33,085 nucleotides of DNA, taken from NCBI GenBank assembly GCA_012031925.1, contig JAAUSE010000010.1:1-33085 (forward strand), written 5' to 3'. Both the position numbers and the translations under genes were made by a program. The notes beneath the pieces are model-generated. The model was not told the DNA's origin and ran no database searches. It was given only the letters and a program-made list of their open reading frames with translations. Source of the DNA: Candidatus Altimarinota bacterium (GTDB lineage: Bacteria > Patescibacteriota > JACMRA01). Of this stretch, positions 1 to 7,175 are shown in pieces (position 1 is the stretch's first letter; each line of letters opens with the position of its first letter).

Positions 1-80
1 CTCTTCAGATATTTTCTAGTAATAATGCTCCAAAAGAAGTCGAAGCTGAACCCATTATGGAAGTGGCTGACGATAAATAA
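1..80 (+). CDS. 3' end of an upstream gene, possibly ribosomal protein S6
   Basis: The window opens inside a reading frame that ends with TAA at 78-80. The visible residues form an acidic, Pro/Ala/Glu-rich tail ending in EVADDK. The next gene on the same strand, 26 nt later, is ssb. In very many bacteria ssb follows rpsF (30S protein S6), and S6 often has an acidic C-terminal tail, so rpsF is the natural guess. That identification rests on gene order only, because no diagnostic S6 core residues are in the window. Confidence 0.4.
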   Translation, partial: LQIFSSNNAPKEVEAEPIMEVADDK

Positions 81-106
81 TTTAAATTTTTAATAAATAG
101 TTTTGT

Positions 107-574
107 ATGAATAGAGTATTTTTAATAGGAAGATTAACTAAAGATCCTGAGATAAGGACAACCCAATCTGGATCCAAAGTAGCCTCATTTTCGTTGGCAA
201 TCAATGATGGTAAGAACAAGGATGGGCAAGAAATTACTCAGTATTTTAACCTTTCTGCTTGGGAAAAATTAGCTGAAGTTCTTGAAAGATATGTGACTAA
301 AGGTGTTAAGGTTGCAGTGATGGGAGCTCTCAAAAACCGTTCGTGGGACAAACCAGATGGAACCAAAGGCTATGCAACTGATATTACAGTTAGAGAATTA
401 GAGATTCTGTCTACCAAAGCAGAGTCTCAAGCACTTCAACAACAAAACCAATCTGGGACAGAAGATGATGCCAACACTACTAGCCCTTCCTCAACCAAAA
501 AAGATGTAACTCCTCAAGAAGAGCTTCCAGAGATTGACGTAGATGATATTAACAATATACAAATGCCATTTTAG
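107..574 (+). CDS. ssb: Single-stranded DNA-binding protein
   Basis: SSB coats single-stranded DNA in replication, repair and recombination and recruits partners through its C-terminal tip. The 155-residue product opens with the classic MNRVFLIGRLTKDPEIR start of the OB fold. The fold continues to about residue 105, with the SLAINDG and TQYFNLSAWEKLAE strands typical of bacterial SSB. A Gln/Thr/Ser-rich linker (about 106-138) leads to an acidic tip ending DVDDINNIQMPF, equivalent to the DDDIPF tip that binds partner proteins. Length and layout are normal. It probably belongs to the operon of the upstream gene (rpsF-ssb order), but rpsR does not follow. Instead a minus-strand gene converges with only 4 nt between the two stop codons. 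Confidence 0.95.
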   Translation: MNRVFLIGRLTKDPEIRTTQSGSKVASFSLAINDGKNKDGQEITQYFNLSAWEKLAEVLERYVTKGVKVAVMGALKNRSWDKPDGTKGYATDITVRELEILSTKAESQALQQQNQSGTEDDANTTSPSSTKKDVTPQEELPEIDVDDINNIQMPF

Positions 575-578
575 AGAA

Positions 579-804
579 TTATAGTGGTAAAAATATAAGT
601 ATCAAATTGTTTGTAAGATGAAAAGCATATGCCTTCCAGAACCCATTTTTATGAGTAATTCTAACCCAAGTTAGAAACACTGCCTTTGGAAAATGCATAA
701 AAAAGACAAACAAAAATGTTGCTATGAAATTTTCTTTGGAGGTTTCATAGTTGGATATATGCATCATAGTAAACAAAAACACAGATAAATAGGTTCTAAA
801 TTTA
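579..804 (-). pseudogene. CPBP intramembrane protease, C-terminal part (frameshifted)
   Basis: This is the C-terminal half of a CPBP (CAAX protease / bacteriocin-processing, Abi-like) membrane metalloprotease whose N-terminal half lies in another frame just upstream. It carries family motif 2 (FTMMHISNYE, with the metal-binding His) and motif 3 (FHLTNN). The frame is open from about 804 (reading NKFRTYLSVFLFTMMH), but no good start codon lies there, so the stretch is not an independent gene. Adding one base near 801-807 (minus-strand ACCAAATAA, A3 to A4) joins it to the upstream ORF and gives a protein of about 220 residues with motifs in the normal order. It ends 4 nt from the ssb stop codon. 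Confidence 0.6.
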
Positions 805-1242
805 TTTGGTTAATATAAGTAATTTATAGAAATAATTATTTTGGTATTTACCTGATAGATTGACTAATGCGAAGACTGATGCAGATAATAAAAATATTGG
901 AGTTACTCCTGTAAATACTTCCTTCCGTATTCGACTTCCAATTGTAGTAAAGTACACATGATAGCACAAAGTAAAAACCCATAATCCACTGAACAGACTT
1001 TTTTTGGTCAAAGGGAATCTGAAGATTACTTCTTCAAAGAATGCAAAAAATACAATTATCACAAATGTCATCCAGCTTATGGGAAAATCTCTTCCTATAT
1101 TCATAACCCTTGCATCAAAATATATAAAAGTAAAAAAGCTAACAAAATAGAATAAATAAACAGAAGACAAGTCAAAAGTCAATGAGGCCACAGATTGGTC
1201 ATATTTGGAAAGTAAGGGCTTTGATAGTGCTAGTCTTGACAA
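802..1242 (-). pseudogene. CPBP intramembrane protease, N-terminal part (frameshifted)
   Basis: This is the N-terminal portion (146 residues) of a CPBP-family membrane protease. It has several hydrophobic segments and the hallmark EEVIFR (motif 1, EExxxR; the Glu pair is catalytic) at about residues 69-74, after a transmembrane helix. The frame ends at TAA 802-804, before the His motifs, which follow at once in another frame. The full-length protein therefore needs a one-base correction. CPBP proteases of bacteria act in protein maturation, immunity to bacteriocins or prenyl-protein processing; the substrate here is unknown. A good promoter lies upstream (1360-1386), so the gene is probably transcribed. 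Single-base gene inactivation or a consensus error are both possible. Confidence 0.6.
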
Positions 1243-1359
1243 AGTTTGTAGTTTTGTCCAGAATCCCTTTCATCAATTTAATTCCTTTTGAATTGAGTTA
1301 GAACATGTAATAATAGAAATAGAGTTAATTGTTGTAGCAACTATCTCTAACTAACTTCT

Positions 1360-1386
1360 ATCTTAGCATGTTTTTTTTAATGTCAA
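1360..1386 (-). promoter_or_regulatory. Promoter of the CPBP gene
   Basis: On the minus strand TTGACA (1386-1381) is followed after 15 nt by TAAGAT (1365-1360), preceded by TGC, an extended -10. It drives the CPBP gene starting at 1242. It sits back to back with the plus-strand promoter at 1415-1443. Confidence 0.55.
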
Positions 1387-1414
1387 GTGGAGTTTTTAGT
1401 TGGGTTGTTTTCAT

Positions 1415-1443
1415 TTGACAATGCCTGTTTTATGGTGTATACT
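1415..1443 (+). promoter_or_regulatory. Promoter of the small secreted protein gene
   Basis: TTGACA (1415-1420), 17-nt spacer, TATACT (1438-1443): a near-consensus housekeeping promoter. Transcription should start near 1450, about 30 nt before the ATG at 1480. Confidence 0.8.
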
Positions 1444-1479
1444 AGGTATTAGTACAATCTAATTTTGTGGAATTTGACT

Positions 1480-1941
1480 ATGAAATATGTTAGTTGTTTT
1501 TTACTATTTTGTTTGGGTTTTGCTAATCCTGTTTTGGCTCAAGAAATCTATAACAGTGATGGTACTATTCCAGAATCTACTCCAGTGAATTCACCTACTA
1601 CCCCTAGTTTGAATCAAGGAATATCAACTTCATATCCAAGTTATCCTACTTCTATTGGTAGTGGTAATTTTGTTAATGGTAGCTTCAATGGTCTCGCAAA
1701 TCAATGTGGACTGGGTGGTAGTTTACAAGCTAGTAACCATGCTAATCCATTTGGTAGCAATAATAGTATTACTGCTAGTGTGACTTATTCTTCCCAAAAG
1801 TGTAACAATCCAAAAGAAGAGACTAAAAGAACTTGTATCTCTACAAGAGGACAAGTGGCTATAGAGTTAAGGAGACTAAGTAGCTCCATACAAGAGTTCA
1901 AAGAGAGTTTGGATATTGTCTGCACACTCCAAGAAAAGTAA
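1480..1941 (+). CDS. Small secreted protein of unknown function
   Basis: I do not recognise a family. The ATG at 1480 is preferred over an in-frame TTG at 1465 because it begins a clean signal peptide: MKYVSCFLLFCLGFANPVLA, with likely cleavage after ALA-like PVLA before QEIYNSDG. The mature protein of about 134 residues is rich in Ser, Thr, Asn, Pro and Gly in its first two thirds, typical of an exposed, low-structure envelope protein. It then has a charged amphipathic C-terminus (QVAIELRRLSSSIQEFKESL). Four cysteines in the mature part could form disulfides outside the cell. It is a single-gene unit with its own strong promoter and its own terminator. Confidence 0.7.
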   Translation: MKYVSCFLLFCLGFANPVLAQEIYNSDGTIPESTPVNSPTTPSLNQGISTSYPSYPTSIGSGNFVNGSFNGLANQCGLGGSLQASNHANPFGSNNSITASVTYSSQKCNNPKEETKRTCISTRGQVAIELRRLSSSIQEFKESLDIVCTLQEK

Positions 1942-1947
1942 AACACA

Positions 1948-1980
1948 ATCCCTAAGTTATTATACTTGGGGATGTTTTTT
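1948..1980 (+). terminator. Intrinsic terminator after the small secreted protein
   Basis: A 10-bp stem with one G-U pair (1948-1957 with 1964-1973), loop TATTAT, followed by TTTTTT at 1975-1980. It may also slow transcription from the lepA-like gene on the other strand. Confidence 0.8.
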
Positions 1981-2076
1981 AGGTTGGAGCTTATTCCAGA
2001 GGGTTTGGATTGTGGTTTTCCAAGGGTTTTTCCTCATAAATGTATGAGAGTAATATACTATATATTGGATGATTTG

Positions 2077-2715
2077 TCAAGTATATAACTCTGTAGGAGG
2101 TGGGATTCTTTCAACTATAGTTTGAAGAAGCAAATCAACCCCTTCTCCGGTTTTACCGCTAACTTTGATTATATCTTCAATCTCATATCCGAGAATTTTT
2201 TTGATTTCTACTGCTCTTGTATGGACATCGCTGGCTGGTAAATCAATTTTGTTTAGGACTGGTATAATAGTAAGGTCAAGTTCCATGGCGTTGTATAGAT
2301 TTGCTAAAGTTTGAGCTTGGATTCCTTGTGTTGAGTCAACGACAAGCACAGCTCCTTCACAGGCGGCTAAAGAACGACTAACTTCGTAAGCAAAATCTAC
2401 ATGACCTGGTGTGTCTATAAGGTTCAAAATGAACAATTGATTTTGCCAATCTTCTTTTGGATGGAGAATTAAGTTACGATTTGGAGTGTTTTGCAAACCC
2501 TTAGATAACCTTGGCTTATATACGTATTCCATACGAACTGGTTGCAATTTTATGGTAATACCCCGTTCTTTTTCGAGATCCATTTTGTCTAATGTTTGCT
2601 CTTTGAGATCTCTATCCAAAACTGTTTGTGTTAGTTGCATCATCCTATCTGATAAAGTAGACTTACCGTGATCAATATGAGCAATTATCGAAAAATTCCT
2701 GATTCTATCTAACAT
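2077..2715 (-). CDS. lepA: Elongation factor 4 (LepA)-like GTPase domain only
   Basis: LepA/EF4 is a ribosome-associated GTPase of about 600 residues. This 212-residue product contains only its G domain, with every GTP-binding motif intact: G1 [10 protein letters not shown]2 RGITI, G3 DTPGH, G4 NKID and G5 SGKTGEG. Family-typical stretches include [14 protein letters not shown] and [10 protein letters not shown]-like residues. The frame stops in IPPPTELYT*, exactly where LepA normally passes from the G domain into domain II. I see no domain II to V in any frame of the following 130 nt, so a deletion rather than a simple frameshift removed two thirds of the gene. It keeps a promoter and an ATG. 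It is either a remnant or a stand-alone GTPase domain. Confidence 0.8.
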   Translation of the reverse strand: MLDRIRNFSIIAHIDHGKSTLSDRMMQLTQTVLDRDLKEQTLDKMDLEKERGITIKLQPVRMEYVYKPRLSKGLQNTPNRNLILHPKEDWQNQLFILNLIDTPGHVDFAYEVSRSLAACEGAVLVVDSTQGIQAQTLANLYNAMELDLTIIPVLNKIDLPASDVHTRAVEIKKILGYEIEDIIKVSGKTGEGVDLLLQTIVERIPPPTELYT

Positions 2716-2721
2716 TTAGGA

Positions 2722-2750
2722 AATATTGCATCAAATCTATCAGTTGTCAA
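2722..2750 (-). promoter_or_regulatory. Promoter of the lepA-like gene, apparently leaderless
   Basis: Minus strand: TTGACA (2750-2745), 17-nt spacer ending TGC, then AATATT (2727-2722). Only 6 nt separate the -10 from the ATG (2715-2713), so RNA would start at or next to the start codon. Confidence 0.5.
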
Positions 2751-2830
2751 TTAAGAGCTTGTTTTTGGTATAAAACCCGTAATTTATTGTATACGTTGAT
2801 AAAAGCCTTCAAGCTAGATTATATATTTGT

Positions 2831-2860
2831 ACAAAAAACAACCCCGCAGCTACTGCGGGG
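2831..2860 (-). terminator. Intrinsic terminator after the DedA-like gene
   Basis: On the minus strand a perfect 8-bp GC-rich stem, CCCCGCAG/CTGCGGGG (2842-2849 with 2853-2860), loop TAG, is followed by TTGTTTTTTG. It lies just past the stop codon at 2877. Confidence 0.85.
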
Positions 2861-2876
2861 AATTAGGCCCAAAAAA

Positions 2877-3590
2877 CTATTTGGTGTTTAGCTTTTCTTG
2901 AAGTAAAAACCCTCCAGTAATTGACCAAGTAATAAACATTGGGACTATTACCAATAATAAATATATGGAGTTGTTTTTGTCAACAAGAAGATCTCTTGAA
3001 AGCATCAAACTGGTTGTGTAGATACCCCCTAAAGTTAAGCTGACCAGGAAGTTTTTGTATTCTTGTTTTTGCATTCCTGAGATATAGGACATTTGCACAT
3101 AAGAAAAAGCAAAATAAAACAAAATTGATCTCGTCTGAGACTTGGTAACAAATTTTTGGATTTTTTTGATACTTTTGACACAACTTCTACCTGCCAAAAA
3201 ATACATAAAGATCTTGTAGATTTTTTTGTTGTATTTGTATCCTAGAAAATAATTAATATTTCCTCCAATAACAAAGACTAGAATCGAAATCAATAATGAT
3301 TTGTAAAGACCAATTGATCTATGATATAGTATTGCAATTATCCCAAGTTTTATTTGGAATGAAACAACAGTTATGATTCTTAGAATAAAGAAAATTACCC
3401 AACCAAAGACGTTATCTCCGTATTTGGAAATATATGGCCCAAGAAGAGGTTCCAAAAGTGGTATCAAAACAATTGATAGAACACTTGAAAGCACCAGAAG
3501 AACGAGTATTGAATAGATAATAATGTCTTTTTTTTGGTAATTATTTTTTTCAAAACAATTCTCCACAACGTTATATGCTTTATTTAGCAC
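2877..3590 (-). CDS. Polytopic membrane protein, possibly DedA/VTT-like
   Basis: The 237-residue protein has about six hydrophobic segments (roughly 25-50, 62-85, 95-120, 150-175, 180-200, 208-230). The stretch GGNINYFLGYKYNKK followed by a later amphipathic segment and a small-residue-rich helix faintly resembles the SNARE-associated/VTT fold of DedA lipid scramblases (pattern G-D-x-x-x-Y-x-x-G-R). The usual acidic and Arg residues of that family are not clear, so this is only a suggestion. The start is a GTG at 3590, the only start compatible with the promoter. It lies 99 nt downstream of the oxidase gene on the same strand, but has its own promoter and terminator. Confidence 0.5.
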   Translation of the reverse strand: MLNKAYNVVENCFEKNNYQKKDIIIYSILVLLVLSSVLSIVLIPLLEPLLGPYISKYGDNVFGWVIFFILRIITVVSFQIKLGIIAILYHRSIGLYKSLLISILVFVIGGNINYFLGYKYNKKIYKIFMYFLAGRSCVKSIKKIQKFVTKSQTRSILFYFAFSYVQMSYISGMQKQEYKNFLVSLTLGGIYTTSLMLSRDLLVDKNNSIYLLLVIVPMFITWSITGGFLLQEKLNTK

Positions 3591-3599
3591 AACAAAAAC

Positions 3600-3628
3600 A
3601 TAATGTCAATATGTTTTGAACCTGTCAA
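3600..3628 (-). promoter_or_regulatory. Promoter of the DedA-like gene, nearly leaderless
   Basis: Minus strand: TTGACA (3628-3623), 17-nt spacer, CATTAT (3605-3600). The GTG start codon is at 3590, 9 nt after the -10, leaving room for at most a few leader bases and no ribosome-binding site. Confidence 0.55.
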
Positions 3629-3689
3629 ATTAATTTATAGATAAAAAAATATGATTACTCTTGCTTTTTTTGGCAGAATAAGGAAAATC

Positions 3690-4319
3690 TCAAACAAAAT
3701 AACTTGAATAGTTTTCAATAGACTTGTTCATATCTTGGGTATGAATTTTTTCATCATTTCGAATTGCTACAAATACGTCGTACATTGTTACATTTTTTTT
3801 GGTATTTTGTTCTTTGGGTTCCATTCGAAAATCACCAAAATAGTATTCTTTGGCTATTTCTGTGATGGGTTGTTTGGTTAGTTGTTTCTTATTTTTTATC
3901 AAAAATTTATTATAGCTTAGGACAGCTTCAGATTCAACAAGCTCCATCAGATAGTAACCAGATCTTGGTGCAATCAAATATAAGATAACCACCAACCAGT
4001 AGTATACAATTCCGAGTGTTCGGGCAAAAACTTTATCTAAAATGTTCGATCCTCCTCCCAAATCTTCTATTATTCTTAGATGATATGTTTCGTTGATTGA
4101 CTCCTGAAAATGAAGACTGAGTAAATCGATAGACGGTTTTGCTCCTAAGGATTGATAAAGATGAAGTACCGATAAATAGCTAAAGTATGGAATCCTAGCT
4201 ACTGTTTCCAATACAAAAAACCTACGATAATTATATTTGTAAAATATTGCCAAAAAATTAATAATCAATGGTAATATTATGCTGATTGATTTGTTAAAAA
4301 ACTTTTCAAAGATGGTCAT
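3690..4319 (-). CDS. Alternative oxidase, plastid-terminal-oxidase (PTOX)-like
   Basis: This is a membrane-bound di-iron quinol oxidase that passes electrons from quinol to O2, making water without pumping protons. The match to the PTOX branch is strong. RRFFVLETVARIPYFSYLSVLHLY and HFQESINETYHL-IIEDLGG correspond to the plant RFFVLETIARVPYF and HFAESWNEMHHL-IMEELGG blocks. APRSGYY, LVESEAVLSYNKFL and YDVFVAIRNDEKIH follow in the right order. All six expected iron ligands are visible: Glu38, Glu77, His80, Glu129, Glu190 and His193. The 209-residue length lacks a transit peptide, and there is a hydrophobic interfacial stretch near 101-117. No quinone-synthesis or respiratory genes are in the window. 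Function is inferred from conserved ligands; transfer from a cyanobacterial, phage or algal source is a hypothesis. Confidence 0.88.
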   Translation of the reverse strand: MTIFEKFFNKSISIILPLIINFLAIFYKYNYRRFFVLETVARIPYFSYLSVLHLYQSLGAKPSIDLLSLHFQESINETYHLRIIEDLGGGSNILDKVFARTLGIVYYWLVVILYLIAPRSGYYLMELVESEAVLSYNKFLIKNKKQLTKQPITEIAKEYYFGDFRMEPKEQNTKKNVTMYDVFVAIRNDEKIHTQDMNKSIENYSSYFV

Positions 4320-4444
4320 AAATTTGTAATTATTATTAAGATTAGTAAAATTTGAATGAGTTTTTGTTTTTGATCAACTCAGGAAATACTAAATTGCTAA
4401 ATACTTTTTTGAAAATTATAACCTCCTGATTAATTATTCTAACC

Positions 4445-4490
4445 TTGACTAAAGTCCAAATATGTGCTATATTCAAGGGGTGTTATGGAG
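4445..4490 (+). promoter_or_regulatory. Promoter and ribosome-binding site of the 93-residue gene
   Basis: TTGACT (4445-4450), 17-nt spacer ending TGC, TATATT (4468-4473): an extended -10 promoter. GGAG at 4487-4490 sits 10 nt before the ATG at 4501 and selects it over the ATG at 4485, which would give only an 11-residue frame. Confidence 0.7.
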
Positions 4491-4500
4491 ATAACTACTA

Positions 4501-4782
4501 ATGATGGAAGAGAATATTGAGCTTAATATTGTTAGGATTTTTGTGAGCCGCAACAGAACAGCTTTGACATTTGAGTCTGATAGTAATTTGGTATTTAGAT
4601 ATATTCTAGCCCTATTTCGCAAAACTCCATTTATCAAAGTTTTGGTTGAGATCCAGATTCTGGTCATCGATCGAGATGGCTTGATGAGAAATTTGTTAAA
4701 AGATTTATTGAATGAGTTAAAAGTGTATTATCGTGTTGTAGAATATAATAATAGTACAGAGATATTGTCTCCAAGTTACTAA
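4501..4782 (+). CDS. Small protein of unknown function
   Basis: The 93-residue soluble protein is of unknown family. It has mixed alpha/beta character: a basic middle (FRYILALFRKTPFIKVLVEIQ), then a short stretch LVIDRDGLMRNLLKDLLNEL. That stretch superficially recalls the start of a response-regulator receiver domain (VDDE-type strand followed by a helix), but the protein is far too short for that fold and I do not assign it. The gene has its own promoter, ribosome-binding site and terminator, which supports it being real. Confidence 0.55.
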   Translation: MMEENIELNIVRIFVSRNRTALTFESDSNLVFRYILALFRKTPFIKVLVEIQILVIDRDGLMRNLLKDLLNELKVYYRVVEYNNSTEILSPSY

Positions 4783-4794
4783 ATACAAAATCCA

Positions 4795-4820
4795 ATACCT
4801 GTTTAATTGCAGGTATTTTT
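4795..4820 (+). terminator. Intrinsic terminator abutting the next promoter
   Basis: Stem ATACCTG/CAGGTAT (4795-4801 with 4810-4816), loop of 8, T-run 4816-4820. One base later the TTGACA of the next promoter begins. Confidence 0.75.
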
Positions 4821-4821
4821 C

Positions 4822-4850
4822 TTGACATTTTTGAAAAAAGTAGTCATATC
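4822..4850 (+). promoter_or_regulatory. Promoter of the 308-residue gene
   Basis: TTGACA (4822-4827), 17-nt spacer, weak -10 CATATC (4845-4850). A GGAGG at 4863-4867, 10 nt before the ATG at 4878, marks the start. Confidence 0.5.
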
Positions 4851-4877
4851 TTTTCGTAGTTTTGGAGGTTTAGTTTT

Positions 4878-5804
4878 ATGAGTAACTTGACTTTTTTAAT
4901 ATCTCAACTAGCAGCATCTTCAATAACTCTTTTTGTTATAACCAGATTAAATATTAAAGAGGGTATCTCAAATAAGAATTACGACACAAGTCAAATTAAA
5001 AAAATTCTTCCCAAAAAATTGAAGATTTGGAAGAATAATTCTAGCTTGGATTATCAACTACAATCAAGATTTGGTATAAAGCTAGATAAAGAAATTTATT
5101 TTCCTTATTATTGTTTGTTTTTGGTCATAAACTACAAAAAACTTGGTGACAACTATTATAGTTATTTAAACATTTGCGGATCAGAACAGATTTTTGAATA
5201 CTATGTTGAAATTTCAAAATACGAGAAAGAGTTAGAAAAAATTATAGCAAAAGAAAGATTCAAATTCAAATACTTAGATTCGTTCAAAGATATTTACTAT
5301 TTTTGGAAATCATATTTTATTGAACATGATTGTAAAGTTGCATATTTTTACTATTCGTTTGAACTAGATTGGATGAGTCAAATTAGTGATTATATATCAG
5401 ATACTGAGAAAAAACGTATACTGTTTTTACTGCTTTTGAGTAAAGGATTCAACCTTGATATCAAAAGTGTGAATGACACAAAAAAATGGCTCAATAATAA
5501 GTACGATCAGCTCACAAAAAAAGGTTTCATTAGTATTATTGAATTGTTTTCTAGGTTCTTAACTAAGCAAGAATTGTCAGAAATAAATAACCTACTTAAT
5601 ATGGTTAATTGGCAAAAAGAGAATTACCTTGAGCTAATTATCATAATTGCAGAATCAACTTATTGTTACAACTTTGATTCATATTGGCGAAAAGAACACT
5701 CAAAGTATTTTGTAGAAAAACTTCCAGATTTCGAAGTTGAGTATCTTAGTTATACTCCAAAACTATATGAGCTAGTTTTGCAAGAAAATGCAAACATAGT
5801 ATAG
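4878..5804 (+). CDS. Protein of unknown function with N-terminal hydrophobic segment
   Basis: A 308-residue protein of no family I recognise. Residues 1-24 (NLTFLISQLAASSITLFVITRL) could be a membrane anchor or uncleaved signal. The rest is rich in Tyr, Phe, Lys, Glu and Ile and appears mainly helical, with no catalytic motif that I can see. A strong Shine-Dalgarno (GGAGG) decides the start at 4878. It is a single-gene unit between two intrinsic terminators. Confidence 0.65.
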   Translation: MSNLTFLISQLAASSITLFVITRLNIKEGISNKNYDTSQIKKILPKKLKIWKNNSSLDYQLQSRFGIKLDKEIYFPYYCLFLVINYKKLGDNYYSYLNICGSEQIFEYYVEISKYEKELEKIIAKERFKFKYLDSFKDIYYFWKSYFIEHDCKVAYFYYSFELDWMSQISDYISDTEKKRILFLLLLSKGFNLDIKSVNDTKKWLNNKYDQLTKKGFISIIELFSRFLTKQELSEINNLLNMVNWQKENYLELIIIIAESTYCYNFDSYWRKEHSKYFVEKLPDFEVEYLSYTPKLYELVLQENANIV

Positions 5805-5812
5805 CAGGTTTT

Positions 5813-5842
5813 CAGTTACTTGAAAGAGTAGCTGTTTTTTTT
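5813..5842 (+). terminator. Intrinsic terminator after the 308-residue gene
   Basis: Stem CAGTTACT/AGTAGCTG (5813-5820 with 5827-5834, one G-U), loop TGAAAG, then eight T. Confidence 0.8.
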
Positions 5843-5899
5843 GGGATTAGTTTTGCTGAATAAACTGATTATTGTGTTACTATAATTATGATTTTATGT

Positions 5900-5928
5900 A
5901 AAAGTAAAACCTGCAGTGTAGCAGGTTT
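5900..5928 (-). terminator. Intrinsic terminator of the secreted-protein block
   Basis: Minus strand: perfect 8-bp stem AAACCTGC/GCAGGTTT (5921-5928 with 5907-5914), loop of six, followed by TACTTTTACA. It lies 22 nt past the M23 gene stop. The T-tract is interrupted, so it may be weak. Confidence 0.6.
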
Positions 5929-5949
5929 CAATAGTTATAGTTATTATAT

Positions 5950-7152
5950 TTAGTAAACCTTTCCTCCACTTTCAATAATTAACCTTGATCCTGGTTTGGC
6001 AACGATTTTGTTGCTTGTCATATTTATGTTAAGAGAAGCTCCATTTTTGATACGCAATGTCGAATTGTTATTGACAATAACATTTGCTGGTGCAGTGGCA
6101 GCTCCAACAAAATCACAACTAGATGTAATATTCCAATCTCCTGAAATTGGAGGGTTACAACCATTGGTATAATTTACATTATATGAAACAGTCCCAGGAA
6201 GGCAATTCGTTATAGTACCATTTGAGACACAACCTTCATAATTATTATTTCCTTCAGAAAATCCCCAACCACTAAAATTTAAACCCTCAATATCTTGATA
6301 AGATCCATTTATCCTTGTTGAAAAATGTACATGTGGTCCAGATGCACTTCCTCCGCAACCTGATTGAATTGAAATATCACCCAAATAAGTGTTTGCTGTC
6401 ACCACTTGGTTATTCAATACTTGAATATTAGTTAAATGATAGTAGGTTGTTTCCAAACCACCTAAATGAGATATGCTAACAAAATTTGGACAGCTTGTTG
6501 AATAACTAACAGTTCCATTTGCTGATGCTCTAACAATTCCTGGAGTACTTTTAGCTAAATCAACTGAAGCCCATGGTTTAGGACCGTTAAAAACAATAGC
6601 GTTGTGTGGTCCACCAGTCATACCCCAATTCTCATTAGCTCCATATGGAAGTTGTAAAGGAACATTATCTGGATTAGATCCAACTGCGAATACTTTTGTT
6701 TGAAAAAAAGAACTAATAATGTTTTTCTTATCTTTTTCTTTTGCAGCCTTTTCAGTAGAAAAAAGGTACTGCTTAGCCTCATCTAAAATGAGTTCATCAG
6801 GAATTTCAGGAAGAAGTTTATCAAATTTTGTAGTATATTGAAGCGCAATCATATATTTACCATTTTCCAATTTACCAATAAACCTAGTCAATTGTGGTTC
6901 GCTTTCATCTTTTGCTTTTACAAATACTACCCCAGCTAAATAGTCTTCATATTTTTCTTCGTTACCTATAAATACTTCTTCTTGTTTTCTATCAAAATAC
7001 TCAGCAGAACTTTTTTTTATTTCTGTTTTTGTTGTTTCGTCTAATTCAGGAATATCAGTTTGAGCATCAACACTGTTGGATAATTGTATATTAAAAACAA
7101 AAACCAATCCACTAAACACTATTAAAAACAAGATAATAAGTTTTTTTAACAT
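5950..7152 (-). CDS. Secreted M23-family metallopeptidase
   Basis: The 400-residue protein starts with a signal peptide (MLKKLIILFLIVFSGLVFVFNIQ, likely cleaved near VDAQ). A charged helical region follows (about 30-150). Residues about 165-300 form an M23 (LasA/lysostaphin-type) zinc peptidase domain: GGPHN and WASVDLA supply the first His and Asp ligands, TTYYHL the catalytic His region, and GSASGPHVHFSTR the last His ligands (HVH). Such enzymes cut peptidoglycan cross-bridges or other Gly-rich peptides. The tail (about 350-400) has short Asn/Ile repeats (LRIKNGASLNI, SRLIIESGGKVY) like a small beta-helix, perhaps for surface attachment. It is the last gene of a secreted-protein block, 23 nt after the fibre-like gene, with no Shine-Dalgarno. 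Confidence 0.85.
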   Translation of the reverse strand: MLKKLIILFLIVFSGLVFVFNIQLSNSVDAQTDIPELDETTKTEIKKSSAEYFDRKQEEVFIGNEEKYEDYLAGVVFVKAKDESEPQLTRFIGKLENGKYMIALQYTTKFDKLLPEIPDELILDEAKQYLFSTEKAAKEKDKKNIISSFFQTKVFAVGSNPDNVPLQLPYGANENWGMTGGPHNAIVFNGPKPWASVDLAKSTPGIVRASANGTVSYSTSCPNFVSISHLGGLETTYYHLTNIQVLNNQVVTANTYLGDISIQSGCGGSASGPHVHFSTRINGSYQDIEGLNFSGWGFSEGNNNYEGCVSNGTITNCLPGTVSYNVNYTNGCNPPISGDWNITSSCDFVGAATAPANVIVNNNSTLRIKNGASLNINMTSNKIVAKPGSRLIIESGGKVY

Positions 7153-7175
7153 ATATAATATTTATTGATTTTTAT

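Noticed and set aside
4620-4760. Response-regulator receiver domain in the 93-residue protein
   Set aside because: Only a short LVIDRDG-like stretch matches; the rest of the fold, including the phosphorylated Asp strand, is missing.
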